From positions 5,410,001-5,474,000 of the forward strand of contig NZ_AP023257.1 in assembly GCF_016756595.1 (NCBI RefSeq): a stretch of 64,000 bases of DNA, read 5' to 3'. This DNA is from Mesorhizobium sp. L-2-11. Its GTDB lineage: Bacteria > Pseudomonadota > Alphaproteobacteria > Rhizobiales > Rhizobiaceae. Numbering within the stretch: position 1 is the stretch's first letter; every line of letters begins with the position of its first letter. Positions 15,493 to 24,337 of the stretch are shown here, piece by piece. The notes under the pieces are model-generated. The model searched no databases, had not been told where the DNA came from, and saw only the letters and a program-made list of their open reading frames with translations. The position numbers were made by a program, and so were the translations under genes.

Positions 15493-17136
15493 ATGGCTGC
15501 CAAGGAGATCATGTTTTCGTTCGAGGCTCGCGACAGAATGCTGCGCGGCATTGGCACCCTGGCGAATGCGGTGAGCGTCACGCTTGGCCCGCGGGGGCGC
15601 AACGTTGCGATCGGCAGGGAGCACGGCGCGCCGCGGGTCACGAAGGACGGCGTGACCGTCGCCAGGGAAATCGAACTCGACAACAAGTTCGAGAACATGG
15701 GCGCCCAGATGGTGCGTGAGATAGCAACAAAAACCTCCTATCAGGCCGGCGACGGCACGACCACCGCCGTCGTGCTCGCGCATGCGATCGCCCGGGAGGG
15801 CGCCAAGGCGGTGGCAGCTGGCATGAATCCCATGGACCTGAAGCGCGGCATCGATCTCGCGGTCGAAGCCGTCGTCGCGGAACTCAAAAACAAAGCCACG
15901 AAGGTCACCTCGAACGTCGAGATTGCGCAAGTAGGCACCATCTCGGCCAACGGCGACAGGGAGATCGGCCGCTGCCTCGCCGACGCCATGAAGAGGGTCG
16001 GCAATGACGGCGTGATCACTGTCGAGGACGGGACGTCGCTCGAAACCGAACTCGAATTCGTCGAGGGCATGCAGTTCGACCGCGGCTATATCTCGCCCCA
16101 TTTCATCACCAATCGCGCAAAGATGCGGGTCGAGATGCAGGATGCCTATGTCCTCATCAGCGAGAAGAAACTGTCCAGTCTGGACGAAATACTGCCGCTG
16201 CTGGAGAAGGTGGTGCAGGCCGGCAAGCCACTGCTCATCATCGCCGAGGATGTCGAGAGTGAGGTGATGGCGGCGCTGGTGGTCAACAAGTTGCGCGGCG
16301 CTCTCAAGGTTGCAGCCGTGAAGGCGCCGGCCTACGGAAACCACCGCAAGGCGATGCTGCAGGATCTCGCGCTGATGACCGGCGGAACGGTGATCTCGGA
16401 GGATTTGGGCATCAAGCTCGAGCATGCTTCCCTCGATATGCTCGGGCGCACCAAGAAGGTGATGATCGACAAGGCAAACACCACGATCGTCGGCGGCGCC
16501 GGCGAGCGGGAAAGAATCGAGGCCCGCATCGCTGAGATCAAGCTCGAGCTTGCGGAAGCCACCTCCGATTTCGACCGCGAGAAGCTCCAGGAGCGGCTGG
16601 CCAGGCTCGCCGGTGGCGTCGCCGTTATCAGGGTCGGCGGTGCAACCGAAGTCGAGGTCAGGGAGAAGAAGGATCGCATCGATGACGCGATGAACGCGAC
16701 AAGAGCCGCGGTTGCAGAGGGCATTCTCCCCGGCGGTGGGGTCGCCTTGCTGCGCGCCGGCAGGGCGCTCACGAAGCTCAAGGGCAGCAACGAGGACCAG
16801 CAGGTCGGCATCGCGATCGTCAGGAAGGCGATCACCTGGCCGGCTCGGCAAATCGCGATCAATGCCGGCCTGGAAGGCTCGGTCGTCATCGCCGGGATCC
16901 TCGAAAACGACGACAACGCCTATGGCTACGATGCCCAATCGGGCGTGTACGGAGATCTGGTGTCAAAGGGCATCATCGATCCGGCCAAGGTGGTGCGAGC
17001 GGCGCTCCAGGGCGCAGCCTCGGTGGCAGGCCTCCTCATCATGACGGAGGCCATGGTGGCCGAAGTGCCTGGCCCGCCGCCGCCGGAGCTTCCCGGTCAC
17101 GAGCATCATCATCACGATATGGATTTAGATTTTTGA
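15493..17136 (+). CDS. groEL: GroEL-type chaperonin with histidine-rich tail, no GroES partner
   Basis: The 547-residue protein is a full-length group I chaperonin. It keeps the nucleotide-site AGDGTTT and [17 protein letters not shown] and the ILPGGG block. Several normally fixed positions differ, for example [12 protein letters not shown] where most GroELs have APGFGDRRKAML. The C-terminus lacks the GGM repeats and ends in [14 protein letters not shown], a possible metal-binding tail. No groES precedes it; the gene lies 55 bp after hemA. It looks like a specialised paralogue serving the respiratory island. Nickel or copper binding is inference. Confidence 0.93.
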   Translation: MAAKEIMFSFEARDRMLRGIGTLANAVSVTLGPRGRNVAIGREHGAPRVTKDGVTVAREIELDNKFENMGAQMVREIATKTSYQAGDGTTTAVVLAHAIAREGAKAVAAGMNPMDLKRGIDLAVEAVVAELKNKATKVTSNVEIAQVGTISANGDREIGRCLADAMKRVGNDGVITVEDGTSLETELEFVEGMQFDRGYISPHFITNRAKMRVEMQDAYVLISEKKLSSLDEILPLLEKVVQAGKPLLIIAEDVESEVMAALVVNKLRGALKVAAVKAPAYGNHRKAMLQDLALMTGGTVISEDLGIKLEHASLDMLGRTKKVMIDKANTTIVGGAGERERIEARIAEIKLELAEATSDFDREKLQERLARLAGGVAVIRVGGATEVEVREKKDRIDDAMNATRAAVAEGILPGGGVALLRAGRALTKLKGSNEDQQVGIAIVRKAITWPARQIAINAGLEGSVVIAGILENDDNAYGYDAQSGVYGDLVSKGIIDPAKVVRAALQGAASVAGLLIMTEAMVAEVPGPPPPELPGHEHHHHDMDLDF

Positions 17137-17291
17137 CCGCTTCGCGATCGTAATCCGGGTTCGCGGCAATCAACAATGATCTCGTTCGCTATCGAGGTGA
17201 GACAGTCGTCGAGGATCACGGTATCCAAGGTCGGCTCATGGCGCTGGTTGCTCATTTCCAGTCGCCAATCGAACGGCACGAGACCACCCAT
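17112..17291 (-). CDS. Possible 59-residue ORF antisense to the groEL end
   Basis: An ATG at 17291 with AAGGG upstream opens a 59-codon frame reading [19 protein letters not shown] and onward with balanced composition, ending at TGA 17112-17114 inside groEL. It falls in the 274-bp interval between the convergent groEL and dxs genes, where nothing else is visible. I do not recognise it; it may be a gene fragment. Confidence 0.25.
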   Translation of the reverse strand: MGGLVPFDWRLEMSNQRHEPTLDTVILDDCLTSIANEIIVDCREPGLRSRSGQKSKSIS

Positions 17292-17410
17292 TTCGGCCCT
17301 TCACACATGGCCGCGAGACCAGAGACGCCGTAGGCGAATGCCAACTGACAACGCAAACAGTCAGTTATGACCGCCGGTCGGCGAACTGTGCAAGCCGTTG
17401 AGATTTTGAT

Positions 17411-19324
17411 TCAGGCGCTTTGCGCGCTGGCGGTGCGTCCCAGCGCCACGAACACGGTGCGCACGATACCGGCGGCATCAAGCCCGGCGTCGGCATACAT
17501 CTTTTCGGGCTTGGCGTGATCGACAAAAGTGTCGGGCAACACAAGCGGGCGTACCTTCAGGCCGTTTTCCAGCAGCCCTTCATGGGCGAGGAGTTGCAGC
17601 ACATGGCTGGCGAAGCCACCGATCGCGCCCTCTTCCACAGTTACCAGCACTTCGTGCGAGCGCGCCAGCCGCCGGATCAGGTCCTCGTCGAGCGGCTTGG
17701 CGAAACGAGCATCGGCGACCGTGGTGGAAAGCCCGGCCGCGCCGAGCTCCTCGGCCGCAGCCAGGCAATCCTGCAGCCGCGTGCCGAAGGAAAGCAGCGC
17801 AACCTTGGTGCCCTCCCTGACGATACGGCCCTTGCCGATTTCGAGAACCGAGCCACGCTCCGGCAGGTCGACGCCGACGCCGTTGCCGCGCGGGTAGCGG
17901 AAGGCGATGGGGCCTTCATTGTAGCTTGCCGCCGTGCGCACCATGTGTCGCAGTTCCGCTTCATCCGCCGCGGCCATGACGACGAAACCGGGCAGCGTCG
18001 CCAAAAAAGTCGTGTCGAAGGCGCCGCAATGGGTCGCCCCGTCAGCCCCGACGAAGCCGGCGCGATCGATCGGGAAGCGCACCGGCAGTTTCTGGATCGC
18101 CACGTCATGGACGACCTGGTCGTAGGCGCGCTGCAGGAAGGTCGAATAGATCGCCGCGAAAGGTTTGAAGCCTTCGGTGGCAAGGCCGGCGGCAAACGTC
18201 ACCGCGTGTTGCTCGGCGATACCGACATCGAAGGTCCTCGACGGGAACGCCTCGCCGAAGAGGTCGAGGCCGGTGCCGTTCGGCATGGCGGCGGTGATGG
18301 CGACAATGCGATCATCTTCGCGGCCTTCCTGGACCAGGCTTTCGGCAAAGACCTTCGTGTAGCTCAGCGCGTTGGCCGGCGCCTTGGCCTGCGCGCCGGT
18401 GATGACGTCGAATTTGTTGACGCCGTGATATTTGTCGGCGGCCGCCTCGGCCGGTCCATAGCCCTTGCCCTTCTGGGTCACGACGTGGATCAGCACCGGA
18501 CCGTCGGCATTGTCGCGGACGTTCTTCAGTACCGGGATCAGGTGCTCGAGATTGTGACCGTCGATCGGCCCGATGTGATAAAAACCCATTTCCTCGAACA
18601 GCGTGCCCCCGGTGACATAGCCGCGCGCATGCTCGACCGCCCGCTTGATGGCGCGATCGGCGCGCTCGCCGAGATAGGAGGTCAGCTTCTTGCCGAAATC
18701 GCGCAAGCCCAGATAAGCCTTGCCCGACGCCAGGCGGGCCAGGTAGGCGCTCATCGCGCCAGTCGGCGGAGCGATCGACATGTCGTTGTCGTTGAGGATG
18801 ACGATCAGCCGGGCATCGAGCGCGCCGGCATTATTCATAGCCTCGTATGCCATGCCGGCCGACATCGCGCCGTCGCCGATAACAGCAATGACATTGTTGC
18901 GGCCCCCGGAGAGATCGCGTGCCATTGCCATGCCGAGGCCGGCGGAAATCGAGGTCGAGGAGTGGGCGGCGCCGAACGGATCGTATTCGCTCTCGGCGCG
19001 CTGGGTGAACCCGGACAGGCCGCCCTCTTGCCGCAGCGTGCGGATACGGTCGCGGCGGCCGGTCAGGATCTTGTGCGGATAGGCCTGGTGACCGACGTCC
19101 CAGATCAGTCGGTCGTCCGGCGTGTTGAAGACATAGTGCAATGCCACCGTCAGTTCGACCACGCCAAGGCCGGCACCGAGATGTCCGCCGGTGTGCGACA
19201 CGGCGTCGATCAACTCGGTGCGAAGCTCCGATGCCAATTGCGGCAGAGCTCCTGCGTCAAGCGTCCTGAGGTCGGCCGGGATGCGGACCTTGTCGAGAAG
19301 TGGCGTATGGAGCTTTGCGTTCAC
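17411..19324 (-). CDS. dxs: 1-deoxy-D-xylulose-5-phosphate synthase
   Basis: The 637-residue thiamine-diphosphate enzyme joins pyruvate and glyceraldehyde 3-phosphate in the first step of the MEP isoprenoid pathway. Visible motifs are [54 protein letters not shown] with the NDNDMSI ThDP site, and [15 protein letters not shown] in the transketolase-type C-terminal half. The frame starts at a GTG with a weak ribosome binding site. The gene is convergent with the groEL unit and marks the start of core chromosome on this side of the island. Confidence 0.97.
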   Translation of the reverse strand: MNAKLHTPLLDKVRIPADLRTLDAGALPQLASELRTELIDAVSHTGGHLGAGLGVVELTVALHYVFNTPDDRLIWDVGHQAYPHKILTGRRDRIRTLRQEGGLSGFTQRAESEYDPFGAAHSSTSISAGLGMAMARDLSGGRNNVIAVIGDGAMSAGMAYEAMNNAGALDARLIVILNDNDMSIAPPTGAMSAYLARLASGKAYLGLRDFGKKLTSYLGERADRAIKRAVEHARGYVTGGTLFEEMGFYHIGPIDGHNLEHLIPVLKNVRDNADGPVLIHVVTQKGKGYGPAEAAADKYHGVNKFDVITGAQAKAPANALSYTKVFAESLVQEGREDDRIVAITAAMPNGTGLDLFGEAFPSRTFDVGIAEQHAVTFAAGLATEGFKPFAAIYSTFLQRAYDQVVHDVAIQKLPVRFPIDRAGFVGADGATHCGAFDTTFLATLPGFVVMAAADEAELRHMVRTAASYNEGPIAFRYPRGNGVGVDLPERGSVLEIGKGRIVREGTKVALLSFGTRLQDCLAAAEELGAAGLSTTVADARFAKPLDEDLIRRLARSHEVLVTVEEGAIGGFASHVLQLLAHEGLLENGLKVRPLVLPDTFVDHAKPEKMYADAGLDAAGIVRTVFVALGRTASAQSA

Positions 19325-19456
19325 TGGTAGTAGGCCTGCTTTTTATTCACCTGCGAAATAGGCTGCTGGCCGGCGAATGTAAATGCGTGTGAGTGACGCG
19401 GCTCAGATTCAAAGTGTTAAGGTTTCCTTTGCGTGTCCAAAACCGCGCGCGGCGCT

Positions 19457-20377
19457 CTAATTGTCCGGCAGAGGAATGAACTCTTCTTCATCGCCAGGAA
19501 CGATATCGAAGCGGCCTGTCTTCCACTCTTCTTTCGCCTGTTCGATGCGTTCCTTCGACGATGACACGAAATTCCACCAGATGTAGCGCTTGGAGCCGAG
19601 CGAGGCACCGCCGAACAGCATGAAATGGGCGCCTCCCTCCGACGACACGACGATCTCGTCGCCGGGCCGGAACACCAGCAGCCGCTCCGCCGGAAAGCGG
19701 TCGCCGGAGATCGAAACCTCGCCTTGCAACGTATAGATGGCGCGCTCCTCGGCATCGGCAGGGATTTTCACGCTGGCGCCGGGCGCCAGGCTGAGGTCTG
19801 CATAGAGCGTGTCCGAAGCGGTCGCGACCGGAGATCGCAGCCCGGAAAATGCGCCAATGACAACGCGTCCGCTGACGCCGTCAGCGTCGATCTCGGGCAG
19901 ACGCATGGCCGCCGTATTCTCAAAGACCGGATCGACCTCCTCTTTATCGTCCGGCAGCGCCAGCCATGTCTGCAGGCCGGAAACCGACATCGGCGCACCG
20001 CGCAGTTCCTGCGGCGTACGCTCGGAATGGACGATGCCGCGACCGGCGGTCATCAAATTCACGTCGCCGGGCTGGATGACCATTTCGGTGCCGAGCGAAT
20101 CTCGATGCCTGATCCTGCCGTCGAACAGGTAAGTGACCGTCGACAGGCCGATATGGGGATGAGGACGGACATCGAGCGCCTGGCCTGCCCGCAAAATCGC
20201 CGGTCCCATGCGATCGAAGAAGATGAAGGGACCGACCAGCCGACGCTTGGCGGTCGGCAAGGCACGACGCACCTGAAAGCCGCCAATGTCCTTGGCATTC
20301 GGAATAACCATCAGTTCGATCTGGTCGCTGGCGAAGGCGTCACCGGGCAGAGGGTCGTTTCCGGGGAAGAAGCTCAT
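19457..20377 (-). CDS. Pirin-family protein
   Basis: The 306-residue protein is a two-cupin pirin. The N-terminal cupin shows the metal ligands HPHIGLSTVTYLF and GRGIVHSERTP, giving the usual three His and one Glu. A pirin C-terminal domain follows (DTLYADLSLAPGASV...). Bacterial pirins have been assigned quercetinase or regulatory functions; nothing here decides between them. It starts 10 bp after the DUF2277 gene, suggesting a two-gene unit. Confidence 0.9.
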   Translation of the reverse strand: MSFFPGNDPLPGDAFASDQIELMVIPNAKDIGGFQVRRALPTAKRRLVGPFIFFDRMGPAILRAGQALDVRPHPHIGLSTVTYLFDGRIRHRDSLGTEMVIQPGDVNLMTAGRGIVHSERTPQELRGAPMSVSGLQTWLALPDDKEEVDPVFENTAAMRLPEIDADGVSGRVVIGAFSGLRSPVATASDTLYADLSLAPGASVKIPADAEERAIYTLQGEVSISGDRFPAERLLVFRPGDEIVVSSEGGAHFMLFGGASLGSKRYIWWNFVSSSKERIEQAKEEWKTGRFDIVPGDEEEFIPLPDN

Positions 20378-20387
20378 GCGGTCTTCC

Positions 20388-20654
20388 TCAGGCGAAGCGG
20401 AGTGCAGACCTGGCTTTCGCCTTGGCCGCCACCTCTTCGCGATTGCGCGGATGCTGTGTCGTCTCGAGGCTGTCCAGCAATTCGCGCGCCGACGCGGCTA
20501 TGGCCTCAACGGCGTGGTCGAACGCATGCTGGTTCTGTTTCGACGGCCGCGTCGTTCCGCTCAGCTTGCGGACAAACTGAAGTGCGGCATCGCGGACCTC
20601 GTCATCGGTTGCCGGCGGATCGAAATTGAACAGTGTCTTGATGTTTCTGCACAT
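20388..20654 (-). CDS. DUF2277 family protein
   Basis: The 88-residue protein begins MCRNIKTLFNFDPPATDDEV, the hallmark start of DUF2277, followed by ALQFVRKLSGTTRPSKQNQ. The function of the family is unknown. ATG 20654 is preferred over longer frames because the family starts exactly at MCRNIK. It lies 10 bp upstream of the pirin gene. Confidence 0.88.
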   Translation of the reverse strand: MCRNIKTLFNFDPPATDDEVRDAALQFVRKLSGTTRPSKQNQHAFDHAVEAIAASARELLDSLETTQHPRNREEVAAKAKARSALRFA

Positions 20655-20765
20655 CGTTCGCAATCTCCTCTCGTCCTGGAGCCGTTTCAAGCGGGATGAG
20701 TATTATCCTCAACCATGATCATGTCGAAAAGCCGCCCGGCGAAATCTGTCGTTCGGGACCGCGCA

Positions 20766-21017
20766 TTACTCCGCGTCCAGCGGCTCTGTCCCCACCGGTT
20801 TGCCGTCGCGCGAAAGCCTGATCTTCTCGACCTTGTCCTCGGCCGCCTTGAGCAGCCGGTCGCAATGAAGCTTCAGCGCCTCGCCGCGCTCATAGATGCG
20901 GATCGACTGGTCGAGCGGCACGTCGCCGCGCTCCAGATCATCGACGATTTTCTCCAGCGCGTCGAGCGCCTGCTCGAAGCTCATCGCCTTGACGTCTTCG
21001 TTGCTCTCACCAGCCAT
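20766..21017 (-). CDS. xseB: Exodeoxyribonuclease VII small subunit
   Basis: The 83-residue protein has the XseB signature [25 protein letters not shown] and continues [28 protein letters not shown]. It joins XseA to form the single-strand-specific exonuclease VII. It starts three bases after the histone-deacetylase-like gene, so the two are probably translated from one message. The large subunit gene is not in the window. Confidence 0.95.
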   Translation of the reverse strand: MAGESNEDVKAMSFEQALDALEKIVDDLERGDVPLDQSIRIYERGEALKLHCDRLLKAAEDKVEKIRLSRDGKPVGTEPLDAE

Positions 21018-21020
21018 CGT

Positions 21021-21947
21021 CTATCCTTTCATCAGTCGCCCGACATGGGCGGCGACCGAAAATGCCAATCCCTGCAGATCGTAGCCGCCCTCGAGCAGGC
21101 TGACGAGCCGGTTGTCGCTGTGGCGACCGGCGCGCTGTATCAACTGGCCGGTTGCCCAGTCGAAATCGTCCTCGGTCAGGTTGATCTCGGCCAACGGATC
21201 TCGGTGGTGCGCGTCGAAGCCGGCCGAAATGATGATGAGGTCGGGCGCGAAATTGTCGAGCGCCGGCAAGATCCGCGACAGGAAAGCGTCGCGGAAAACC
21301 TCGCTGCCGGTCTGTGGCGCCAGCGGCGCGTTGACGATGTTGCCGACGCCGGTTTCGCTCACCGCCCCGGTCCCTGGATAAAGCGGCATCTGGTGCGTCG
21401 AGCAATAGAGCACCGACGGATCGTCCCAGAAAATATCCTGCGTGCCATTGCCGTGATGGACGTCCCAGTCGACGATGGCAACACGCTCAGCCTGGTGCTG
21501 CCTTTGCGCGTAGCGCGCCGCGATCGCCGCGGTGTTGAACAGGCAAAAGCCCATGGACGTGGTCTTTTCGGCGTGGTGGCCGGGCGGCCTGGCGGCAACA
21601 AAGACATTGGCCACGTCGCCCCGAAAGACATCGTCGACGGCGGCGTTGGCAGCGCCGATCGCCGTGACGGCCGCCTGCCAGCTTTTCGGGCTGGCCGTGG
21701 TGTCGGCGTCGACACGAGCGATACCGGTGTCCGGTATCATGGCTCGTACCCGTTCGACGAATTCCTGCGGGTGTGCGTAGCGGATGGTGGCCTCGTCGCC
21801 TTCCGGCGCCTCGGCACGATCAAGGGCCGCAAAGGCCTCGTCGTCGAGCACGCGCTCGATGGCGCGCAGGCGGTCCGGCCGCTCCGGATGACCGGGCGGC
21901 GTTATATGCTCGAGAAAGATCGGGTGGGTATAAAGCCTTGTGACCAT
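21021..21947 (-). CDS. Histone-deacetylase-family hydrolase (acetylpolyamine amidohydrolase-like)
   Basis: The 308-residue protein has the zinc-dependent deacetylase motifs in order: PPGHPERPDRL, ARPPGHHAEKTTSMGFCLFN, IVDWDVHHGNGTQDIF with the Asp/His metal ligands, and ISAGFDAHHRDPLAEINLT. Such bacterial enzymes remove acetyl groups from polyamines or other amines. ATG 21947 begins at the usual family position; a longer frame to 22013 exists. It is followed closely by xseB. Confidence 0.92.
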   Translation of the reverse strand: MVTRLYTHPIFLEHITPPGHPERPDRLRAIERVLDDEAFAALDRAEAPEGDEATIRYAHPQEFVERVRAMIPDTGIARVDADTTASPKSWQAAVTAIGAANAAVDDVFRGDVANVFVAARPPGHHAEKTTSMGFCLFNTAAIAARYAQRQHQAERVAIVDWDVHHGNGTQDIFWDDPSVLYCSTHQMPLYPGTGAVSETGVGNIVNAPLAPQTGSEVFRDAFLSRILPALDNFAPDLIIISAGFDAHHRDPLAEINLTEDDFDWATGQLIQRAGRHSDNRLVSLLEGGYDLQGLAFSVAAHVGRLMKG

Positions 21948-22160
21948 GTCCCCGATATAGGCGCGCCCGGCGGGTTTGACCATGTTTTGCAACCGCCAAA
22001 GGCAGACGTTCAACAGGGTTTAGGCGTTGGCTGCTGGTTGGGTCCGGCGCGAGCCACCGACCGAGACCAGCGCCTTCTCCTGGAGCTGCCCGAATTTTGA
22101 GACGCGCTTCGGCCGTCCCATTCGAGGTCGCGCCTTGGCTTTGGTGGTCTTGATACCGGC

Positions 22161-22805
22161 TCAGGCCGGCGATTTGTCCACCTCAGCCGGTGCTTGTGGA
22201 CGGCCAGCGCTGCGGCCTTGCCTGAGCAGTCCCTCCAAAAGCACGTTGAACGCCTTCACCGCCTTTTTCGACGTCGCTTCTGGATTTTCCGAATTTGCGA
22301 TCCACTGCGCGGCATGCAGCGAGGCGCCGCTGACCAGCCTTGCTGCGGCTTCGGGATCAACGGCAACGATGGTTCCCTCGTCCCGCAGCTTTTGAAGGTT
22401 CTCGCTCATCGAGCGGATGCATTCGTTCTGGCTCGGCCATTGCGAAGGATCGCCGAGCACCGCCGGTCCGTCGCGAAGAACGATGCGCTGGATCTCCGGC
22501 TCCAGCGCCATCTCGATATAGGCGGTGCATTCGTCGACAAAGCCCTGCCAGAGAGTGTCAGCCCTGGCCGAAACGATCTTCAACCGGGCCAACATTTCCG
22601 CGTCGATCTCGGCGATGACCGCCTGGAGAAGGCCCTTCTTGTCGCCGAAGTGATGATAAAGCGCGCCGCGCGTCAGCCCGGCCGATGCGGTGAAGTCGTC
22701 CATCGAGGCCTCGGCATAGCCGACAGTGCCAAAGGCATGGCGCGCCGCCGCGACCAGTTTGGCGCGGGTTTCGGCGATCATCTCCTTGCGTGGTTTGTGC
22801 CCCAT
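22161..22805 (-). CDS. TetR-family repressor
   Basis: The 214-residue protein has a TetR helix-turn-helix (residues about 12-58: ARHAFGTVGYAEASMDDFTASAG, then LTRGALYHHFGDKKGLL) and a helical ligand domain. It is divergent from an MFS transporter gene. The 119-bp space between them holds three copies of ATACG-N3-CGTAT, the expected kind of TetR operator. Control of its own gene and of the exporter is a strong inference. The inducer is unknown. Confidence 0.93.
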   Translation of the reverse strand: MGHKPRKEMIAETRAKLVAAARHAFGTVGYAEASMDDFTASAGLTRGALYHHFGDKKGLLQAVIAEIDAEMLARLKIVSARADTLWQGFVDECTAYIEMALEPEIQRIVLRDGPAVLGDPSQWPSQNECIRSMSENLQKLRDEGTIVAVDPEAAARLVSGASLHAAQWIANSENPEATSKKAVKAFNVLLEGLLRQGRSAGRPQAPAEVDKSPA

Positions 22806-22821
22806 TCGCCGATTCCTTCAC

Positions 22822-22887
22822 ATACGTCTCGTATATAATTTGACATACGCTCCGTATGTCATTACCTGATTTGCATACGCCACGTAT
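22822..22887. promoter_or_regulatory. Three operator copies (ATACG-N3-CGTAT) between tetR and MFS genes
   Basis: Copies lie at 22822-22834 (ATACGTCTCGTAT), 22844-22858 within the perfect 19-bp palindrome GACATACGCTCCGTATGTC (22842-22860), and 22875-22887 (ATACGCCACGTAT). Centre-to-centre spacings are 23 and 30 bp. The first copy is 17 bp upstream of the TetR start. Confidence 0.8.
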
Positions 22888-22924
22888 ATAAGTGGCTCGG
22901 CCTCAAAAATCCAGGAGTGTTCTC

Positions 22925-24148
22925 ATGCCCAATCCCTATCGCGAAATCTTCAAGGCAAGGGGAGCCAAGGGCTTCGCCGCAGCCGGCTTCGTCGCCCGGA
23001 TGCCGATGGCCATGGCTCCGATCGGAATCGTCGCGATGCTGTCGCAGACGCACGGCGAGTACTGGCTGGCCGGCGCCGTCTCCGCGACATATGCGCTGGC
23101 CAATGCTTTTGTCGCGCCGCAGATATCGCGACTGGTGGACCGCCTCGGCCAGGCGCGGGTTGTTGTGCCCACCACCGTCATTTCCGTGCTCGCCTTCGTG
23201 GTGCTGATTGCGGCCACCAATCAGGACTGGCCGATTTGGACATTGTTCGTATCAGCGCTGCTGGCCGCCGCGATGCCCAGCATCCCAGCGATGGTGCGCG
23301 CGCGCTGGACAGAACTCTTCCGGGATCGCCCCGAGATGAACACAGCGTTCGCCTTCGAGTCGGCGGCCGACGAGCTGGTCTATATCGCCGGAGCTTCGCT
23401 ATCGGTGGGCCTGAGTGTCGCGCTTTTCCCGGAAGCGGGAATGTTGGCGAGCACATTGTTCCTCGCCTTCGGCTCGACAGCCCTCATCCTGCAGCGCTCG
23501 ACCGAGCCGCGCGTGCGACCGGTCGACCAGGGTTCGCGCGGCTCGGCAATCCGCCTGCGGCCGGTCCAGATCATCACCTTCGCCCTGATCTTCATCGGTG
23601 CGACCTTCGCGACCACCGAGGTGAGCACCGTGGCGATCACCAAGGAGCTCGGCCAGCCGGGCGCTGCCAGCCTCGTTATCGGCGTCTACGCTCTCGGATC
23701 GTTCGTCGTCGGCATCGTCCTCGGCGCACTGAACCTGAAAACACCGCTGCAAATTCAGCTTGCCATCGCAGTCGCCGTCATCGCGATTACCACGCTGCCG
23801 GTGCTTGTCGCAGACACGGTGCCGCTTCTGGCGCTGGCTGTCTTCGTTAGCGGTGTGGCGATCTCGCCGACCTTCATCACGGCGTTCGGCCTGATCGAGC
23901 GGCGCGTGCCGGAATCGATGCTGACCGAGGGCGTGACCTGGGTCATGACCGGCATAGGCATCGGCATGGCGCTCGGCTCCTTCGCCGCTGGATGGGTGGT
24001 GGACGCCTTCGGTGCACAGAGCGGGTTCCTGGTGTCGGTGGCGGCGGGCACAATCGCGCTGATCACCGTGTTGCTCGGAATGCGCAGCCTTGCCACGGGC
24101 GATAGTGACATCTCCGCGCGCGACGCCGCCGCGGTTCCTGCCGAATAG
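22925..24148 (+). CDS. MFS transporter controlled by the divergent TetR
   Basis: The 407-residue protein has about twelve membrane segments and starts at ATG 22925 behind AGGAG. It shows VDRLGQARVVVP between helices 2 and 3, in the place of the MFS GxLaDrxGrk motif, and a long cytoplasmic loop at the middle (QRSTEPRVRPVDQGSRG). The regulator and operators suggest an inducible drug or metabolite exporter. Substrate cannot be read from sequence. A T-rich hairpin follows the gene. Confidence 0.9.
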   Translation: MPNPYREIFKARGAKGFAAAGFVARMPMAMAPIGIVAMLSQTHGEYWLAGAVSATYALANAFVAPQISRLVDRLGQARVVVPTTVISVLAFVVLIAATNQDWPIWTLFVSALLAAAMPSIPAMVRARWTELFRDRPEMNTAFAFESAADELVYIAGASLSVGLSVALFPEAGMLASTLFLAFGSTALILQRSTEPRVRPVDQGSRGSAIRLRPVQIITFALIFIGATFATTEVSTVAITKELGQPGAASLVIGVYALGSFVVGIVLGALNLKTPLQIQLAIAVAVIAITTLPVLVADTVPLLALAVFVSGVAISPTFITAFGLIERRVPESMLTEGVTWVMTGIGIGMALGSFAAGWVVDAFGAQSGFLVSVAAGTIALITVLLGMRSLATGDSDISARDAAAVPAE

Positions 24149-24153
24149 TCTTC

Positions 24154-24184
24154 ATGCGTCCGGTCGCAAGCGGACCGGACGCAT
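24154..24184. repeat. Perfect 12-bp inverted repeat after the MFS gene
   Basis: ATGCGTCCGGTC and GACCGGACGCAT are separated by a 7-base loop, beginning 5 bp after the MFS stop. No T-tract follows, so it may be an mRNA-end hairpin rather than a complete terminator. Confidence 0.6.
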
Positions 24185-24204
24185 GCCGACGATCCGCTAA
24201 ACCC

Positions 24205-24254
24205 TAAAGCGCGTCGCGTCTGAGGGGATTCATGCGACGCGCTTTAAGTTTTTG
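24205..24254 (+). terminator. Hairpin plus T-rich tract, probable terminator of the MFS gene
   Basis: TAAAGCGCGTCGC (24205-24217) pairs with GCGACGCGCTTTA (24234-24246), followed by AGTTTTTG. The long palindrome resembles the GCGCGTCGC-type intergenic repeats of mesorhizobia, so it may be a repeat used as a terminator. Confidence 0.6.
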
Positions 24255-24258
24255 TTTT

Positions 24259-24337
24259 ATGCATGTCGTCGTCCCCGAACCGCTGCGGACCCGCGGGTCA
24301 AGCCCGAGGGCATGCTTTTGGGCGACATGCATTAGAG
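24259..24337. repeat. Palindrome-bounded repeat overlapping the ribB stop codon
   Basis: ATGCATGTCG (24259-24268) pairs with CGACATGCAT (24323-24332). The right 33 bases (24305-24337) recur at 31701-31733 with two differences. In both places the repeat end supplies the stop codon of a leftward gene. Confidence 0.65.

Noticed and set aside
17420..19330. 636-residue open frame antisense to dxs
   Set aside because: It mirrors dxs over nearly its full length, has no recognised motif and is a GC-rich codon shadow.
20715..22100. Long open frame antisense to xseB and the deacetylase-like gene
   Set aside because: It spans two firmly identified genes on the other strand and shows no domain.
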